Positions 52,473 through 60,458 of a stretch of 64,000 bases of DNA are shown here, in pieces. Under the pieces are notes generated by a model. It saw only the letters and a list, made by a program, of their open reading frames with translations, was not told where the DNA came from and made no database searches. The number at the start of each line of letters is the position of its first letter. Positions within the stretch are counted from its first letter, which is position 1. Origin of the DNA: CAZMGV01 sp964621525 [NCBI: uncultured bacterium] (lineage in GTDB: Bacteria > JAGRBM01). The position numbers and the translations under genes are program-made. Location: positions 9,323 through 73,322 of the forward strand of contig CAZUMS010000022.1 in assembly GCA_964621525.1 (NCBI GenBank), given 5' to 3'.

Positions 52473-53561
52473 CTAGAACCCCGTAACCTTCTCATCGGTC
52501 TGCTTGTCCCGGAAGCCCACCGGCGTTCCGTCCTCGTCGATCTGGTCGAGGAACTCGGAGATTCCGAAACCGGTCCGCTCGGAAGTGCCGGAAGCTCCCG
52601 GTGTCACCTCCCGGCACCGGTACTCGGTAAGTCCTTCGGTGATCCGGGTGAGGTATTTCGTCCCGTCGGGGGCGGTCCGGCGATGGCGGAGCGGAATCAG
52701 AGAAAGCACCCGGCCCTCGAACTCGTATTCCCGGTCGTCGTCCGTTTTGGCCCACACCTTCAGCGACGTTTGGTAGAAGTTCTTGTCCCATTCGGGCGTG
52801 ACCCTCGCCGCCTCGATCCGCCGGTAGTCGCCGTCCACGAGCACCATCCCGGTTGCGACCTTGGGCCCCGCCCCAAGCTTCACGACCGATACCATGGCGC
52901 CGAAGTCGCCGCCGAAGTACATCGGCAGCCAGCGGTACCAGTGGATGTTTGACCAGTGACGCGGCCCCCAGGAGTGATCCCGGAGACCGAAACCCTCGAG
53001 TTTCCAGCTCAGGCCGCCAATGCGGACCGTGCCGGTGCCCGACATGTGCTGCTCCGTATGCCCCTTGGCGAAACCCGCGATGTCGGGGAGCGGCGAGCCG
53101 TCCGCCATCACCCGGATGCCGCCGTGCATCGGCGAAACACCGGTGAAATCGATGGAGATCTCGCTGTCTTCCAGCGGGTTGTTCTTGAAGGCATAGGAGG
53201 GGTCCGCCATCTCGTGAGGGCGCTCCATCACGCAGAGCTTGCCCCGGTAGGCGAGCGAAAGCCGCTTGAACGGCTCAATCACCCTGAACTGCATCCCCGC
53301 CGCGTCGAACGATTCATTGCTCGAGATCTTCGGCTTGTCGTGCATGAACGCGATCCGGCCGTCCGGCAGGTAGACGCAGCAGGACATCTCCGCGTGCCCT
53401 TCGTTCACCCGGTTACCGAGCCGGAACCACCCGCCGATCCGCTGCCGGGGATCGATCAGGTTGAAATACATGCTCTCGTTGTAGTTGGGCTTGCCCTCGT
53501 CCGGATGCATGAAGTCGTCTTCGGGGCGGATCACGAACTTGGTAAAGTGTTTGCGGACCAT
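52473..53561 (-). CDS. DUF7064/7065-like (hydroxyneurosporene-synthase-like) protein
   Basis: A 362-residue beta-rich protein with the marks of the AttH/CrtC-like lipocalin superfamily. These are MHPDEGKPNYNESMYFNLIDPRQRIGGWFRLGNRVNEGHAEMSC near the N-terminus and the HMSGTGTVRIGGLSWKLEGFGLRDHSWGPRHW motif in the middle. The DHSWGPR loop is the most conserved feature and probably lines an active or ligand site. No signal peptide. It is 9 bases downstream of the phosphotransferase gene, a pairing I associate with lipid or sterol catabolic gene sets. Exact function unknown. Confidence 0.75.
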   Translation of the reverse strand: MVRKHFTKFVIRPEDDFMHPDEGKPNYNESMYFNLIDPRQRIGGWFRLGNRVNEGHAEMSCCVYLPDGRIAFMHDKPKISSNESFDAAGMQFRVIEPFKRLSLAYRGKLCVMERPHEMADPSYAFKNNPLEDSEISIDFTGVSPMHGGIRVMADGSPLPDIAGFAKGHTEQHMSGTGTVRIGGLSWKLEGFGLRDHSWGPRHWSNIHWYRWLPMYFGGDFGAMVSVVKLGAGPKVATGMVLVDGDYRRIEAARVTPEWDKNFYQTSLKVWAKTDDDREYEFEGRVLSLIPLRHRRTAPDGTKYLTRITEGLTEYRCREVTPGASGTSERTGFGISEFLDQIDEDGTPVGFRDKQTDEKVTGF

Positions 53562-53570
53562 GAAGTGCTC

Positions 53571-54665
53571 CTATTTGCCGACCCGGTCGGCCACCTGACG
53601 AAGGGCGAGATCGGCCAGCAGCCGCACGGCCGGTCCGAACATGGCGGCCCTCGAAGAGCTGGCGTTCCCGTCCAGGTTCCGCTTCACGATGCCCTGCAGG
53701 ATCGCCGCTCCGCGGAACATGCTGAAGGCCATGAAATATTTATAGTCGGGTATTGATTCGAGTCCCATCTCCCGCTTGTAGCGGTCGATATACTCGTCCT
53801 CCGCAGGGATCCCGGTCTGGGCGAACTTCACGCCCATCAGTCCCGAATTGCCACCCGTCTTCTCCGCCATCGGGTTGTTCGGCACGTAATAAAGCATGGT
53901 GTTCGCCGTCAGGTCGATCAGCGGATGGCCCAGTGTCGAGAGCTCCCAGTCGAGCACGGCAACGACGCGCGGTTCCGTGGGGTGGAACACCACGTTATCC
54001 AGCCGGTAATCGCCGTGCATGATCGTGGTCCAGTCCTCCTTGGGCAGGTTGTCCGGAAACCAGTCCATGAGCCGGTTCATGGATTCAATCTCGTGGGTCT
54101 TCGTCCGGGCGTACTGATCCTTCCAGAGCGCGACCTGACGGCCCGTGTAGTTCGTGGGCTTGCCGTAGTCCGAGAGCCCTGCCGCCTTCCAGTCGATCCG
54201 GTGAAGCTTCGCCAGCGTCCGGACCATGTCCGAATACATTTCCCGGCGTTCTTCGGGCGTCTTCACGTCCGGCATCGCCGGATTCCGGAAGATCCGGCCC
54301 TGCACCGCCTCCATCACGAAAAACGGCGTTCCGATCACGCTGTCGTCTTCGCAGAGGGCGAAAGTCCGCGGCACCGGCACGCCGCTCGACTGAAGCGCGG
54401 TGATGATCCGGTATTCACGCTCGACGGCGTGGGCCGAACGTTCGAGTTTTCCGGGCGGCTTCTTGCGGATGACGTAGTTGCGGCCCGGAGTGAGAACCGC
54501 GAACGTCGGGTTCGACTGGCCTCCCTCGAACTGCTGCACCTTGAGCGGGCCCTGATACCCCTCGACCTGCTTCGCCATGTAGCGTTCGAGCGAGCCGGCA
54601 TCGAACCGGTGCGTCTCGCGCACCTCGACCAGTTCTCCGGGCAGACCGCTCTGTGGTTCCGGCAT
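53571..54665 (-). CDS. ACAD10-like phosphotransferase (APH/aminoglycoside kinase fold)
   Basis: A 364-residue kinase-fold protein. The ATP part has FEGGQSNPTFAVLTPGRNYVIRKKPPG, the catalytic loop is TIMHGDYRLDNVVFHP (HGDxxxxN) and the metal loop AVLDWELSTLGHP (DWE). This is the phosphotransferase family related to human ACAD10/11, which phosphorylates hydroxyacyl-CoA in 4-hydroxy fatty-acid breakdown. All catalytic residues are present. It heads a two-gene operon under a 14-bp-arm palindrome. Confidence 0.88.
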   Translation of the reverse strand: MPEPQSGLPGELVEVRETHRFDAGSLERYMAKQVEGYQGPLKVQQFEGGQSNPTFAVLTPGRNYVIRKKPPGKLERSAHAVEREYRIITALQSSGVPVPRTFALCEDDSVIGTPFFVMEAVQGRIFRNPAMPDVKTPEERREMYSDMVRTLAKLHRIDWKAAGLSDYGKPTNYTGRQVALWKDQYARTKTHEIESMNRLMDWFPDNLPKEDWTTIMHGDYRLDNVVFHPTEPRVVAVLDWELSTLGHPLIDLTANTMLYYVPNNPMAEKTGGNSGLMGVKFAQTGIPAEDEYIDRYKREMGLESIPDYKYFMAFSMFRGAAILQGIVKRNLDGNASSSRAAMFGPAVRLLADLALRQVADRVGK

Positions 54666-54697
54666 TTTCAGAATCCTCCGTCAGCCGGCACCAACCT

Positions 54698-54727
54698 ACA
54701 TATTGACTGACACGTCAGTCAATATGT
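54698..54727. promoter_or_regulatory. Operator palindrome ACATATTGACTGAC-AC-GTCAGTCAATATGT
   Basis: Fourteen-base perfect arms (ACATATTGACTGAC and its complement) with a 2-base spacer, 33 bases before the phosphotransferase start. GACTGAC..GTCAGTC is a common TetR-type form in acyl-CoA gene clusters. It shares TTGACT/AGTCAA half-sites with the repeat at 2888-2903. No TetR gene is immediately adjacent. Confidence 0.78.
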
Positions 54728-54740
54728 TTCTGCTTCGCCA

Positions 54741-55505
54741 TCAGGCCAGATGCACTCGCCTCACCCGCCGTTCGCCAAAATTGTAGGCATAAATTCCGCC
54801 GGGATGGGCTTGGTATGTAGGTGCGATATTGAACATCCGCTGCACCTCGAGAAGAGGCTTCCCGAGAAGCTCCTCATATCGAGCAAATGGGAGCCACGAG
54901 GCCCGCCGTCCGCGCTGATATGCCTGGATCATATACCGATGCCAGCCGCGGCGTTCGTTCGGAAACATGAGCGGCCCCAGGAAGAAAGCAGAAGAACTCA
55001 GCAGCGCCGCGCCCGGGACGAAGAACTGGCCGTTGCTGAAAGCCAGTACGGCAGCTTCGCCAAGTTGATCGGCGCCGTAACCGGTCAGCGCGTGCCAGAG
55101 GTCGTGGGAATCGCGCAGGCGGCGACGGAAATAGCGGCGGTCCTCGTCGTACACGCCATTTCCGTCAACAAAGTTCCCGGTAACGTCCGAGAAAAAGGAA
55201 GCGTCGAGGCGCTCCTCCAGCATATAGGTACCATAGGCATGACCGAGCGTCCCCTCGGGCAGGGAGAGCATCCGCTCGCGGTCCTTCAATGCGTCGTATA
55301 ATGAGGGCTTTTCCTTCAGCAGACGCTGGCCTTCCGGGTGCGCCCGGAAGCGGAGAAAGTATTTCTCCATCGTGTCGCCTTCGAGCGCAACCGCAAGTTC
55401 AACGACCTGATCCGACCGGCTCGTATCGGCCGCCACCGCCAAGAACGCCTTCGCCGCCTTTGCCCAGTCCCGCTTCAGCTTCGGGGAATCAATTGCCGGT
55501 TGCAT
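54741..55505 (-). CDS. Coq4-family protein
   Basis: A 254-residue protein with the COQ4 family core: LPEGTLGHAYGTYMLEERLD, then the metal-type motif SHDLWHALTGYGADQLGE (HDxxH with downstream Glu) and LMFPNERRGWHRYMIQAYQRGRRA. In eukaryotes COQ4 organises ubiquinone synthesis and decarboxylates/hydroxylates the ring; the metal ligands are present here. ATG at 55505 with AGGAGGG is preferred over the GTG six bases upstream. It sits between catabolic genes and has its own palindrome upstream, so it may act on another quinone-like or aromatic substrate. Confidence 0.86.
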   Translation of the reverse strand: MQPAIDSPKLKRDWAKAAKAFLAVAADTSRSDQVVELAVALEGDTMEKYFLRFRAHPEGQRLLKEKPSLYDALKDRERMLSLPEGTLGHAYGTYMLEERLDASFFSDVTGNFVDGNGVYDEDRRYFRRRLRDSHDLWHALTGYGADQLGEAAVLAFSNGQFFVPGAALLSSSAFFLGPLMFPNERRGWHRYMIQAYQRGRRASWLPFARYEELLGKPLLEVQRMFNIAPTYQAHPGGIYAYNFGERRVRRVHLA

Positions 55506-55536
55506 CAGCACTACCCTCCTGATCTCGACTCCAGAT

Positions 55537-55560
55537 AATCTACCTGCGAGCAGGTAGATT
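55537..55560. promoter_or_regulatory. Operator AATCTACCTGC-GA-GCAGGTAGATT
   Basis: A perfect 11-bp inverted repeat with 2-base spacer, 31 bases upstream of the Coq4-like start. The shape is TetR-like. The core CTACCTGC..GCAGGTAG is unlike the other operators in the window, so a separate regulator is expected. Confidence 0.75.
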
Positions 55561-55655
55561 CGCCAATTTCAAAGGCTACCTCCTCATAACTAATTGTAAT
55601 CCATATATTTTTAATGGAGCTTCAGATGCTGATAAAGAGATCCATTTGAGCAAGC

Positions 55656-56462
55656 CTATTGGTTTCCAAAGAGCCCCATCAGCGTTCCAGCGGCTTTCGG
55701 CATCATCCTCGAGACAGCATCCAGGATACGGGCGTCGGTGCCGACGAGCAGGCGCGGTTCATTGGTCTCGATTGCGTCTGCGATCTGCCGCGCTGCCGTT
55801 TCGGGCTTCACGCCAAACCGTCCGACAAACTCCTTGCCCCGGTCCTTGAGAGTGGCGGCTTTCCCGCGGTACCGGGCAGACGCCGGAATATTCGTGCGAA
55901 CAGCACCCGGATGGACGCACGTGACGCCGATCCGCTTCGACGCCAGTTCGGCCCGCAGAGTCTCGGAGAAACCCCGGACGGCGTGTTTCGTCAGCACGTA
56001 ACCATGCATGCCGGTGACCGGCATGAAGCCGGCAATACTCGAAATATTCACGATGTGCGCTTCCGGCTGACTTTCGAGCAGCGGGAGGAAAAACTTGCAA
56101 CCGTAGATGACACCCCACAGGTTGATGCCGATGATCCACTCGAAATCCTCGATCGAATGATCCGCGAGGCCGCCAAGAAGCGCGACCCCTGCGTTGTTCA
56201 CGAGGATATCGGCCCGGCCGTGTTCCCGGCGCACCGCTTCCGGCAGGAGTTCCATCTCATTCCGCCGGGACACGTCGGCCTTGTGGGCTGAAGCCCGGCG
56301 GCCGAGTCCCCGGACCCGTTCCGAGACACGGGCCAGTCCGGCTTCATCGATATCCACGAGCGCCACATCGCAACCCCGGCGAGCCAGTTCGAGGCTGAGA
56401 GCCTCGCCGATTCCGCTCCCGGCACCGGTAATGACGGCCGCTTTCCCCTTGAGGTTCTTCAT
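55656..56462 (-). CDS. SDR-family NAD(P)-dependent oxidoreductase
   Basis: A 268-residue classical SDR. TGAGSGIG near the N-terminus, NNAG, Ser in NISSIAG and the catalytic YVLTK are all present. The VDIDEAGL after strand 2 suggests NAD preference. The C-terminal PASARYRGKAATLKDRGKEF segment is common in acyl-CoA or sterol-related dehydrogenases. It is the last gene of a three-gene run (SDR, crotonase, SDR) and starts 4 bases after the crotonase stop. Confidence 0.88.
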   Translation of the reverse strand: MKNLKGKAAVITGAGSGIGEALSLELARRGCDVALVDIDEAGLARVSERVRGLGRRASAHKADVSRRNEMELLPEAVRREHGRADILVNNAGVALLGGLADHSIEDFEWIIGINLWGVIYGCKFFLPLLESQPEAHIVNISSIAGFMPVTGMHGYVLTKHAVRGFSETLRAELASKRIGVTCVHPGAVRTNIPASARYRGKAATLKDRGKEFVGRFGVKPETAARQIADAIETNEPRLLVGTDARILDAVSRMMPKAAGTLMGLFGNQ

Positions 56463-56466
56463 GGAT

Positions 56467-57303
56467 TCACCTGGAGGGCGGTTTCATCATGCCACGCGGG
56501 TCGATGAGCAGCTTGTGCACCTGCATGTTGTTGGAGTGGCCGAGCTGCTGGAGCGACATGGCCGCCTGGAGCGCCGTCCAGAGCCCCTGTGCATCCTGTG
56601 TCTGGTTCACCGACTGTTTCGCCAGCCGGAGCCCCATGCTGGGACGCGTGGCAATCTTCGCGGCGAGTTCGAGCGTCCGTTTCTCGAGTTCCGCGAGCGG
56701 AACCACCTGGTTCACCATGCCGAGGGCTTTGGCCTCGGCAGCCGTGATGGGATCCCCCGTAAAGAGCATTTCCTTCGCCTTGCGGACACCGACTTCCCAG
56801 GGGTGGGCGAAATACTCGACGCCGTTCACCCCGAAACCGACGACGGGATCCGAGAACGTCGCATCGTCACTGGCGATGATCAGGTCGCAGACCCAGATGA
56901 GCATCAGCCCCCCGGCGATCGTCTTTCCCTGCACCTGCGCAACGGTGGGCTTGGGGAGATTCCGCCAGCGCCAGCAGAGGCCGAGGTAAAGCTCCTCTTC
57001 CTGTGCCATGTATCCTTCGGCCCCCGGCTGGTCGTAACCGCCCCAGTTCGAAACCGGCGGGAACGTCGAGAGCGGCGTGTTGTCCCGGAGATCGTGCCCG
57101 GACGAGAAGTGCGGGCCGTCGGCGGCCAGCACGATCACCTTTATGTCTTTGTCGTGCGCCGCCCGGTCGAACGCCGCGTTGATTTCATAGAGCATCTTCT
57201 TGCTCTGGGCGTTCCGGGTTTCGGGCCGGGCCAGGGTGATCCGGGCGACTCCGGCTGAGGGCGAATCGTACCGGATCGTGGTGAATTCGGATTTGTCGCT
57301 CAT
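56467..57303 (-). CDS. Crotonase-family protein lacking both hydratase glutamates
   Basis: A 278-residue crotonase-fold protein (FSSGHDLRDN acyl-CoA site, KTIAGGLMLIWVCDLIIASDDATFSDPVVGFGV). The first glutamate position of hydratases is Met (GGLMLIWVCD) and the second is Val (FSDPVVGF), so it is not a standard enoyl-CoA hydratase. The YMAQEEELYLGLCWRWRNLPKPTVAQVQG segment is typical of an actinobacterial/deltaproteobacterial subgroup annotated as enoyl-CoA hydratase with unknown substrate. ATG at 57303 is preferred to the open frame to 57411. Second gene of the operon. Confidence 0.84.
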   Translation of the reverse strand: MSDKSEFTTIRYDSPSAGVARITLARPETRNAQSKKMLYEINAAFDRAAHDKDIKVIVLAADGPHFSSGHDLRDNTPLSTFPPVSNWGGYDQPGAEGYMAQEEELYLGLCWRWRNLPKPTVAQVQGKTIAGGLMLIWVCDLIIASDDATFSDPVVGFGVNGVEYFAHPWEVGVRKAKEMLFTGDPITAAEAKALGMVNQVVPLAELEKRTLELAAKIATRPSMGLRLAKQSVNQTQDAQGLWTALQAAMSLQQLGHSNNMQVHKLLIDPRGMMKPPSR

Positions 57304-57322
57304 GGGTTTCGCTCCCGGAAGG

Positions 57323-58081
57323 TCAGAATGCCACGCGCTTCGTAAAGCCGCCGTCGGCGACGAGGTTGATCCCGGTGACGAGACTCGCTGCGGGACTCGC
57401 CAGGAATGCAACGGCCCGTCCGATCTCTTCCGGTGATCCCATGCGGCCGATGGCGCACTGCTTCACTGTCTGCTCGTAAAATGCCGGCATGGCCTTTTTC
57501 ATCATCTCCCACTGTCCGCCTTCGAAGATCACCGGACCGGGCGAGATGCAGTTCACGCGGATTCCCTTCGCAGCGTACATCTGGGAAAGCCCCTTGGCAT
57601 GGGTAATCAGCCCCGCCTTCAGCGCACTATAGGGAATCGGGGCCATGAAATACTCGACGGCCGCCGTGCTGCTGATGAACACCACGCTCGCCTCGCCGCT
57701 CTTCAGCAGAAACGGCAGGGCCGCATCGAAGCACCTCACGCTGCCCAGAAGGTCGGTTTCGAAGTTCGCCTGCCAGGCGGCCTCGCCGGGATTGCCCCCG
57801 CCCGTGGGATTGGGCACCAGAATGTCGAGTCCGCCGAGCTGGCCCGCCACCTCGGCGATCCACCCCTTGAGCGCCGGCCCATCTTTCACATCGAGGGATT
57901 TCCAGAGGACCTTGCCACCATGACGGGAAAGACTCTCTGCCGCCTTCCTGAGGCCTGACTCGTTCCGGGCACAGATGGCGAGATCGGCCCCTTCGGCCGC
58001 CAGCGTCTCGGCGATCGCCCGGCCGATGCCTCTGCTGGCCCCGGTCACGACCGCCCTTTTCCCCTTCAGCTTCAGGTCCAT
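57323..58081 (-). CDS. SDR-family oxidoreductase (3-oxoacyl-ACP reductase-like)
   Basis: A 252-residue classical SDR with TGASRGIG, PNPTGGG in place of NNAG, Ser in SSTAAVEYFMAP and the catalytic YSALK. The C-terminal GRMGSPEEIGRAVAFLASPAASLVTGINLVADGGFTKR is typical of FabG-like enzymes. The change of NNAG to PNPTG is a known variant. First gene of the three-gene run, divergent from a TetR gene with a shared palindrome between them. Confidence 0.88.
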   Translation of the reverse strand: MDLKLKGKRAVVTGASRGIGRAIAETLAAEGADLAICARNESGLRKAAESLSRHGGKVLWKSLDVKDGPALKGWIAEVAGQLGGLDILVPNPTGGGNPGEAAWQANFETDLLGSVRCFDAALPFLLKSGEASVVFISSTAAVEYFMAPIPYSALKAGLITHAKGLSQMYAAKGIRVNCISPGPVIFEGGQWEMMKKAMPAFYEQTVKQCAIGRMGSPEEIGRAVAFLASPAASLVTGINLVADGGFTKRVAF

Positions 58082-58114
58082 GAGTTCCTCCCCGTCCGTT
58101 CCGGACCCTCTGGC

Positions 58115-58137
58115 TTTAACACGTTTAAAGTGTTAAA
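58115..58137. promoter_or_regulatory. Inverted repeat TTTAACAC-N7-GTGTTAAA
   Basis: A perfect 8-bp inverted repeat in the divergent gap between the SDR operon and the TetR gene at 58187, with central GTTTAAA. It is the natural operator candidate for that TetR protein and could control both directions. Confidence 0.7.
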
Positions 58138-58186
58138 CGCAATATAGTTTGTCCGGAACCTTCCGGATTTTCTGCGGGAGCATCGC

Positions 58187-58882
58187 ATGAGCCTTCTGGA
58201 AGAACAGCGCCGGGAACGGATCGAACGGATCATGGAAACGGCCCGGCGGATGATCGCCGAACGGGGATACGAAGGGGTCAACATGAGGGACCTCGCCGCG
58301 GCGAGCCGGGTATCGGTGCCGACGCTCTACAACCTGTGCGGCGACAAGGCGGAACTGCTCTCCAGAGCCATGCAGGGGCAGTTTTCCGGCCTCCTGAAGA
58401 CCATCGACCGGGAGAACCGGTCCCGGGGCCTGGACCGGCTCCTCTCCATCGTCGAGGGATGCAGTTCGGAGATGCTCAGGCTCGCACGATACTCGCGAGC
58501 GGTGCTGGATGTATTCGTGAACTCGGGCCAGATGCGGGAAGTGAGCGAAATGATCGCCGGCGCCCTCGCCCGGGATATCGAGATCGCCCTTCACGAAATG
58601 CGCTCCGCGCGGGACCTCGAGGAATGGGCCGACCCGAAGATCCTGGCCGAGCAGATATCCGGCCATCTGATCATCTGTGCGCTCCAGTGGGAGAGCGGCT
58701 ATCTCAGCGACAAGGCCCTGCCAGCATCGATGATGTACGGCTCCTGCCTCATGCTGCGGGGAGTGGCCGCTGGGCCGGCTGAGAAGATCCTCGAAAAGCG
58801 GCTTCGCGCCGTTCAGGGCGAAGCCCATTCTGAAAAGCCAGTTCGCCGTGCGACGCCCGGAACCTCGGTAAAACGAAGCTGA
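58187..58882 (+). CDS. TetR/AcrR-family regulator
   Basis: A 231-residue regulator. The helix-turn-helix lies in ERIMETARRMIAERGYEGVNMRDLAAASRVSVPTLYNLCGDKAELLSRAM; the rest is the helical ligand domain, with a basic 25-residue tail. It is divergent from the SDR-crotonase-SDR operon and 27 bases upstream of the acyl-CoA ligase gene, so it probably controls both. Confidence 0.9.
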   Translation: MSLLEEQRRERIERIMETARRMIAERGYEGVNMRDLAAASRVSVPTLYNLCGDKAELLSRAMQGQFSGLLKTIDRENRSRGLDRLLSIVEGCSSEMLRLARYSRAVLDVFVNSGQMREVSEMIAGALARDIEIALHEMRSARDLEEWADPKILAEQISGHLIICALQWESGYLSDKALPASMMYGSCLMLRGVAAGPAEKILEKRLRAVQGEAHSEKPVRRATPGTSVKRS

Positions 58883-58909
58883 CCGGCGGAATCCGGGGAG
58901 GAATACATC

Positions 58910-60448
58910 ATGCCGCCGTTCGCGCTTGCGCGCAGCCGCTCGAATCCGGACCAGATCGCGCTCAGGGATCATCTCCAGGAATTGAGCTGGGCCGATGTGG
59001 ACAGGGCCCTGAACCGGATCGCCAACGCAGTGCTGGCGCTGGAGGCAGCCCCGGTCCGCCGCGTGGCGATTTTCGCCCAGAACTCCGCGGAAACCCTGCT
59101 CGCCCACCTTGGCGGTCTTGTTGGTGGCGCTTCGACCGTTCCGGTAAGCTTCCACCTCACGGCCTCTGAACTCGCCTACATTCTTGAAGATTCCGGAACA
59201 GCCGCACTGTTCGTCGGGCCGGAAACGGTCCGGACCGGGCTCGAGGCTGCCCGCCTCGCCCGGGTCCCGCTCGTCGTCGGCTGGCGCTGTCAGCCGGCGG
59301 AGGGACTCGTCAACTGGGACGACTGGCTGGAGAAGGCATCTCCCGAACCGCCGCCGCTGGATCACGCACCCCGGGCGAATCTCATGTATACGTCCGGCAC
59401 CACCGGACGCCCCAAGGGCACCGAACTTCCGCCGACGATGTTCGCGGGCGGCGCGACCGTCGCGGAACATCTGGAACGTCTCGCCCGGGCTCCCTTTGCC
59501 CTCTTCGGAACGCATCTCGTCGCCGGCCCGCTTTATCATACAGGACCGCTCACCGGGATCCGTGTGCTCGGAGGCGGAAAGCCCGTGGTCGTACTGCCCA
59601 AATTCGATGCGGAAGCCGTGCTGGCGGCAATCGAACGTTACAAGGTGGAAAGTTCGGTACTGGTACCGACCCATTTCATCCGCCTGCTGGCACTGCCGGA
59701 AGAGACCCGGAAAAAATACGTTGCCCGCAGTCTCAAATTCGTTTTCCATACGGGCTCGGCTTGCCCGGTGGATATCAAGCGCGGAATGCTCGACTGGTGG
59801 GGGCCGGTTCTTTACGAGGCCTATGGCGCGACCGAAGTCGGTACCACCTGCGCCATTTCTCCTCATGACTGGCTGAAGCATCCGGGCTCGGTGGGAAAAC
59901 CCGTGCCGCCGTTCAGCGTGCTCGTCACTGACGATCAGGGTAAAGAACTTCCCGCAGGTACCGAGGGAAGGCTCTATTTCCGCGATTCCACCGGGAGGGG
60001 TATCGTCTACCACAACGATCCGGCCAAGTCGGCGGCGGCGCATCTGGCACCCGGCGTATTCACCCTCGGCGAGGTCGGTTACGTGGATGCGGACGGCTTC
60101 GTCTACATCACCGACCGGTTCTCCGATATGGTCGTCTCTGGCGGCGTGAACATCTACCCGGCCGAATCAGAGCAGGTGATCATCCGTCACCCCCAGGTGG
60201 ACGATGTCGCAAGCATAGGGGTTCCTCATCCGGTGATGGGTGAAGAACTGAAGGCCCTCGTGGTTGCCTCGGACCCGTCGAACCCGCCCCCTGCCCAGGA
60301 GATCATCGGCTTCTGCAAGGCGAATCTCGCCCATTACAAGTGCCCGAAGTCCGTCGATTTCACGACCGATCTCGGCCGCACGGCTGCCGGCAAGGTGAAC
60401 AAGAAACGCCTCAAGGCTCCCTACTGGCCTGACCCCCGATCCTCGTGA
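58910..60448 (+). CDS. AMP-forming acyl-CoA synthetase
   Basis: A 512-residue ANL-family ligase that activates a carboxylic acid with ATP and CoA. The P-loop is MYTSGTTGRPKGTE; the A5 motif YEAYGATEVG and the A7/A8 region YVDADGFVYITDRFSDMVVSGGVNIYPAE are intact; the catalytic Lys is in GRTAAGKVNKKRL. The acid substrate is unknown; the neighbours suggest a steroid, terpenoid or aromatic acid. Convergent with the Rieske oxygenase gene, 10 bases apart. Confidence 0.92.
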   Translation: MPPFALARSRSNPDQIALRDHLQELSWADVDRALNRIANAVLALEAAPVRRVAIFAQNSAETLLAHLGGLVGGASTVPVSFHLTASELAYILEDSGTAALFVGPETVRTGLEAARLARVPLVVGWRCQPAEGLVNWDDWLEKASPEPPPLDHAPRANLMYTSGTTGRPKGTELPPTMFAGGATVAEHLERLARAPFALFGTHLVAGPLYHTGPLTGIRVLGGGKPVVVLPKFDAEAVLAAIERYKVESSVLVPTHFIRLLALPEETRKKYVARSLKFVFHTGSACPVDIKRGMLDWWGPVLYEAYGATEVGTTCAISPHDWLKHPGSVGKPVPPFSVLVTDDQGKELPAGTEGRLYFRDSTGRGIVYHNDPAKSAAAHLAPGVFTLGEVGYVDADGFVYITDRFSDMVVSGGVNIYPAESEQVIIRHPQVDDVASIGVPHPVMGEELKALVVASDPSNPPPAQEIIGFCKANLAHYKCPKSVDFTTDLGRTAAGKVNKKRLKAPYWPDPRSS

Positions 60449-60458
60449 GCCGGACCGG

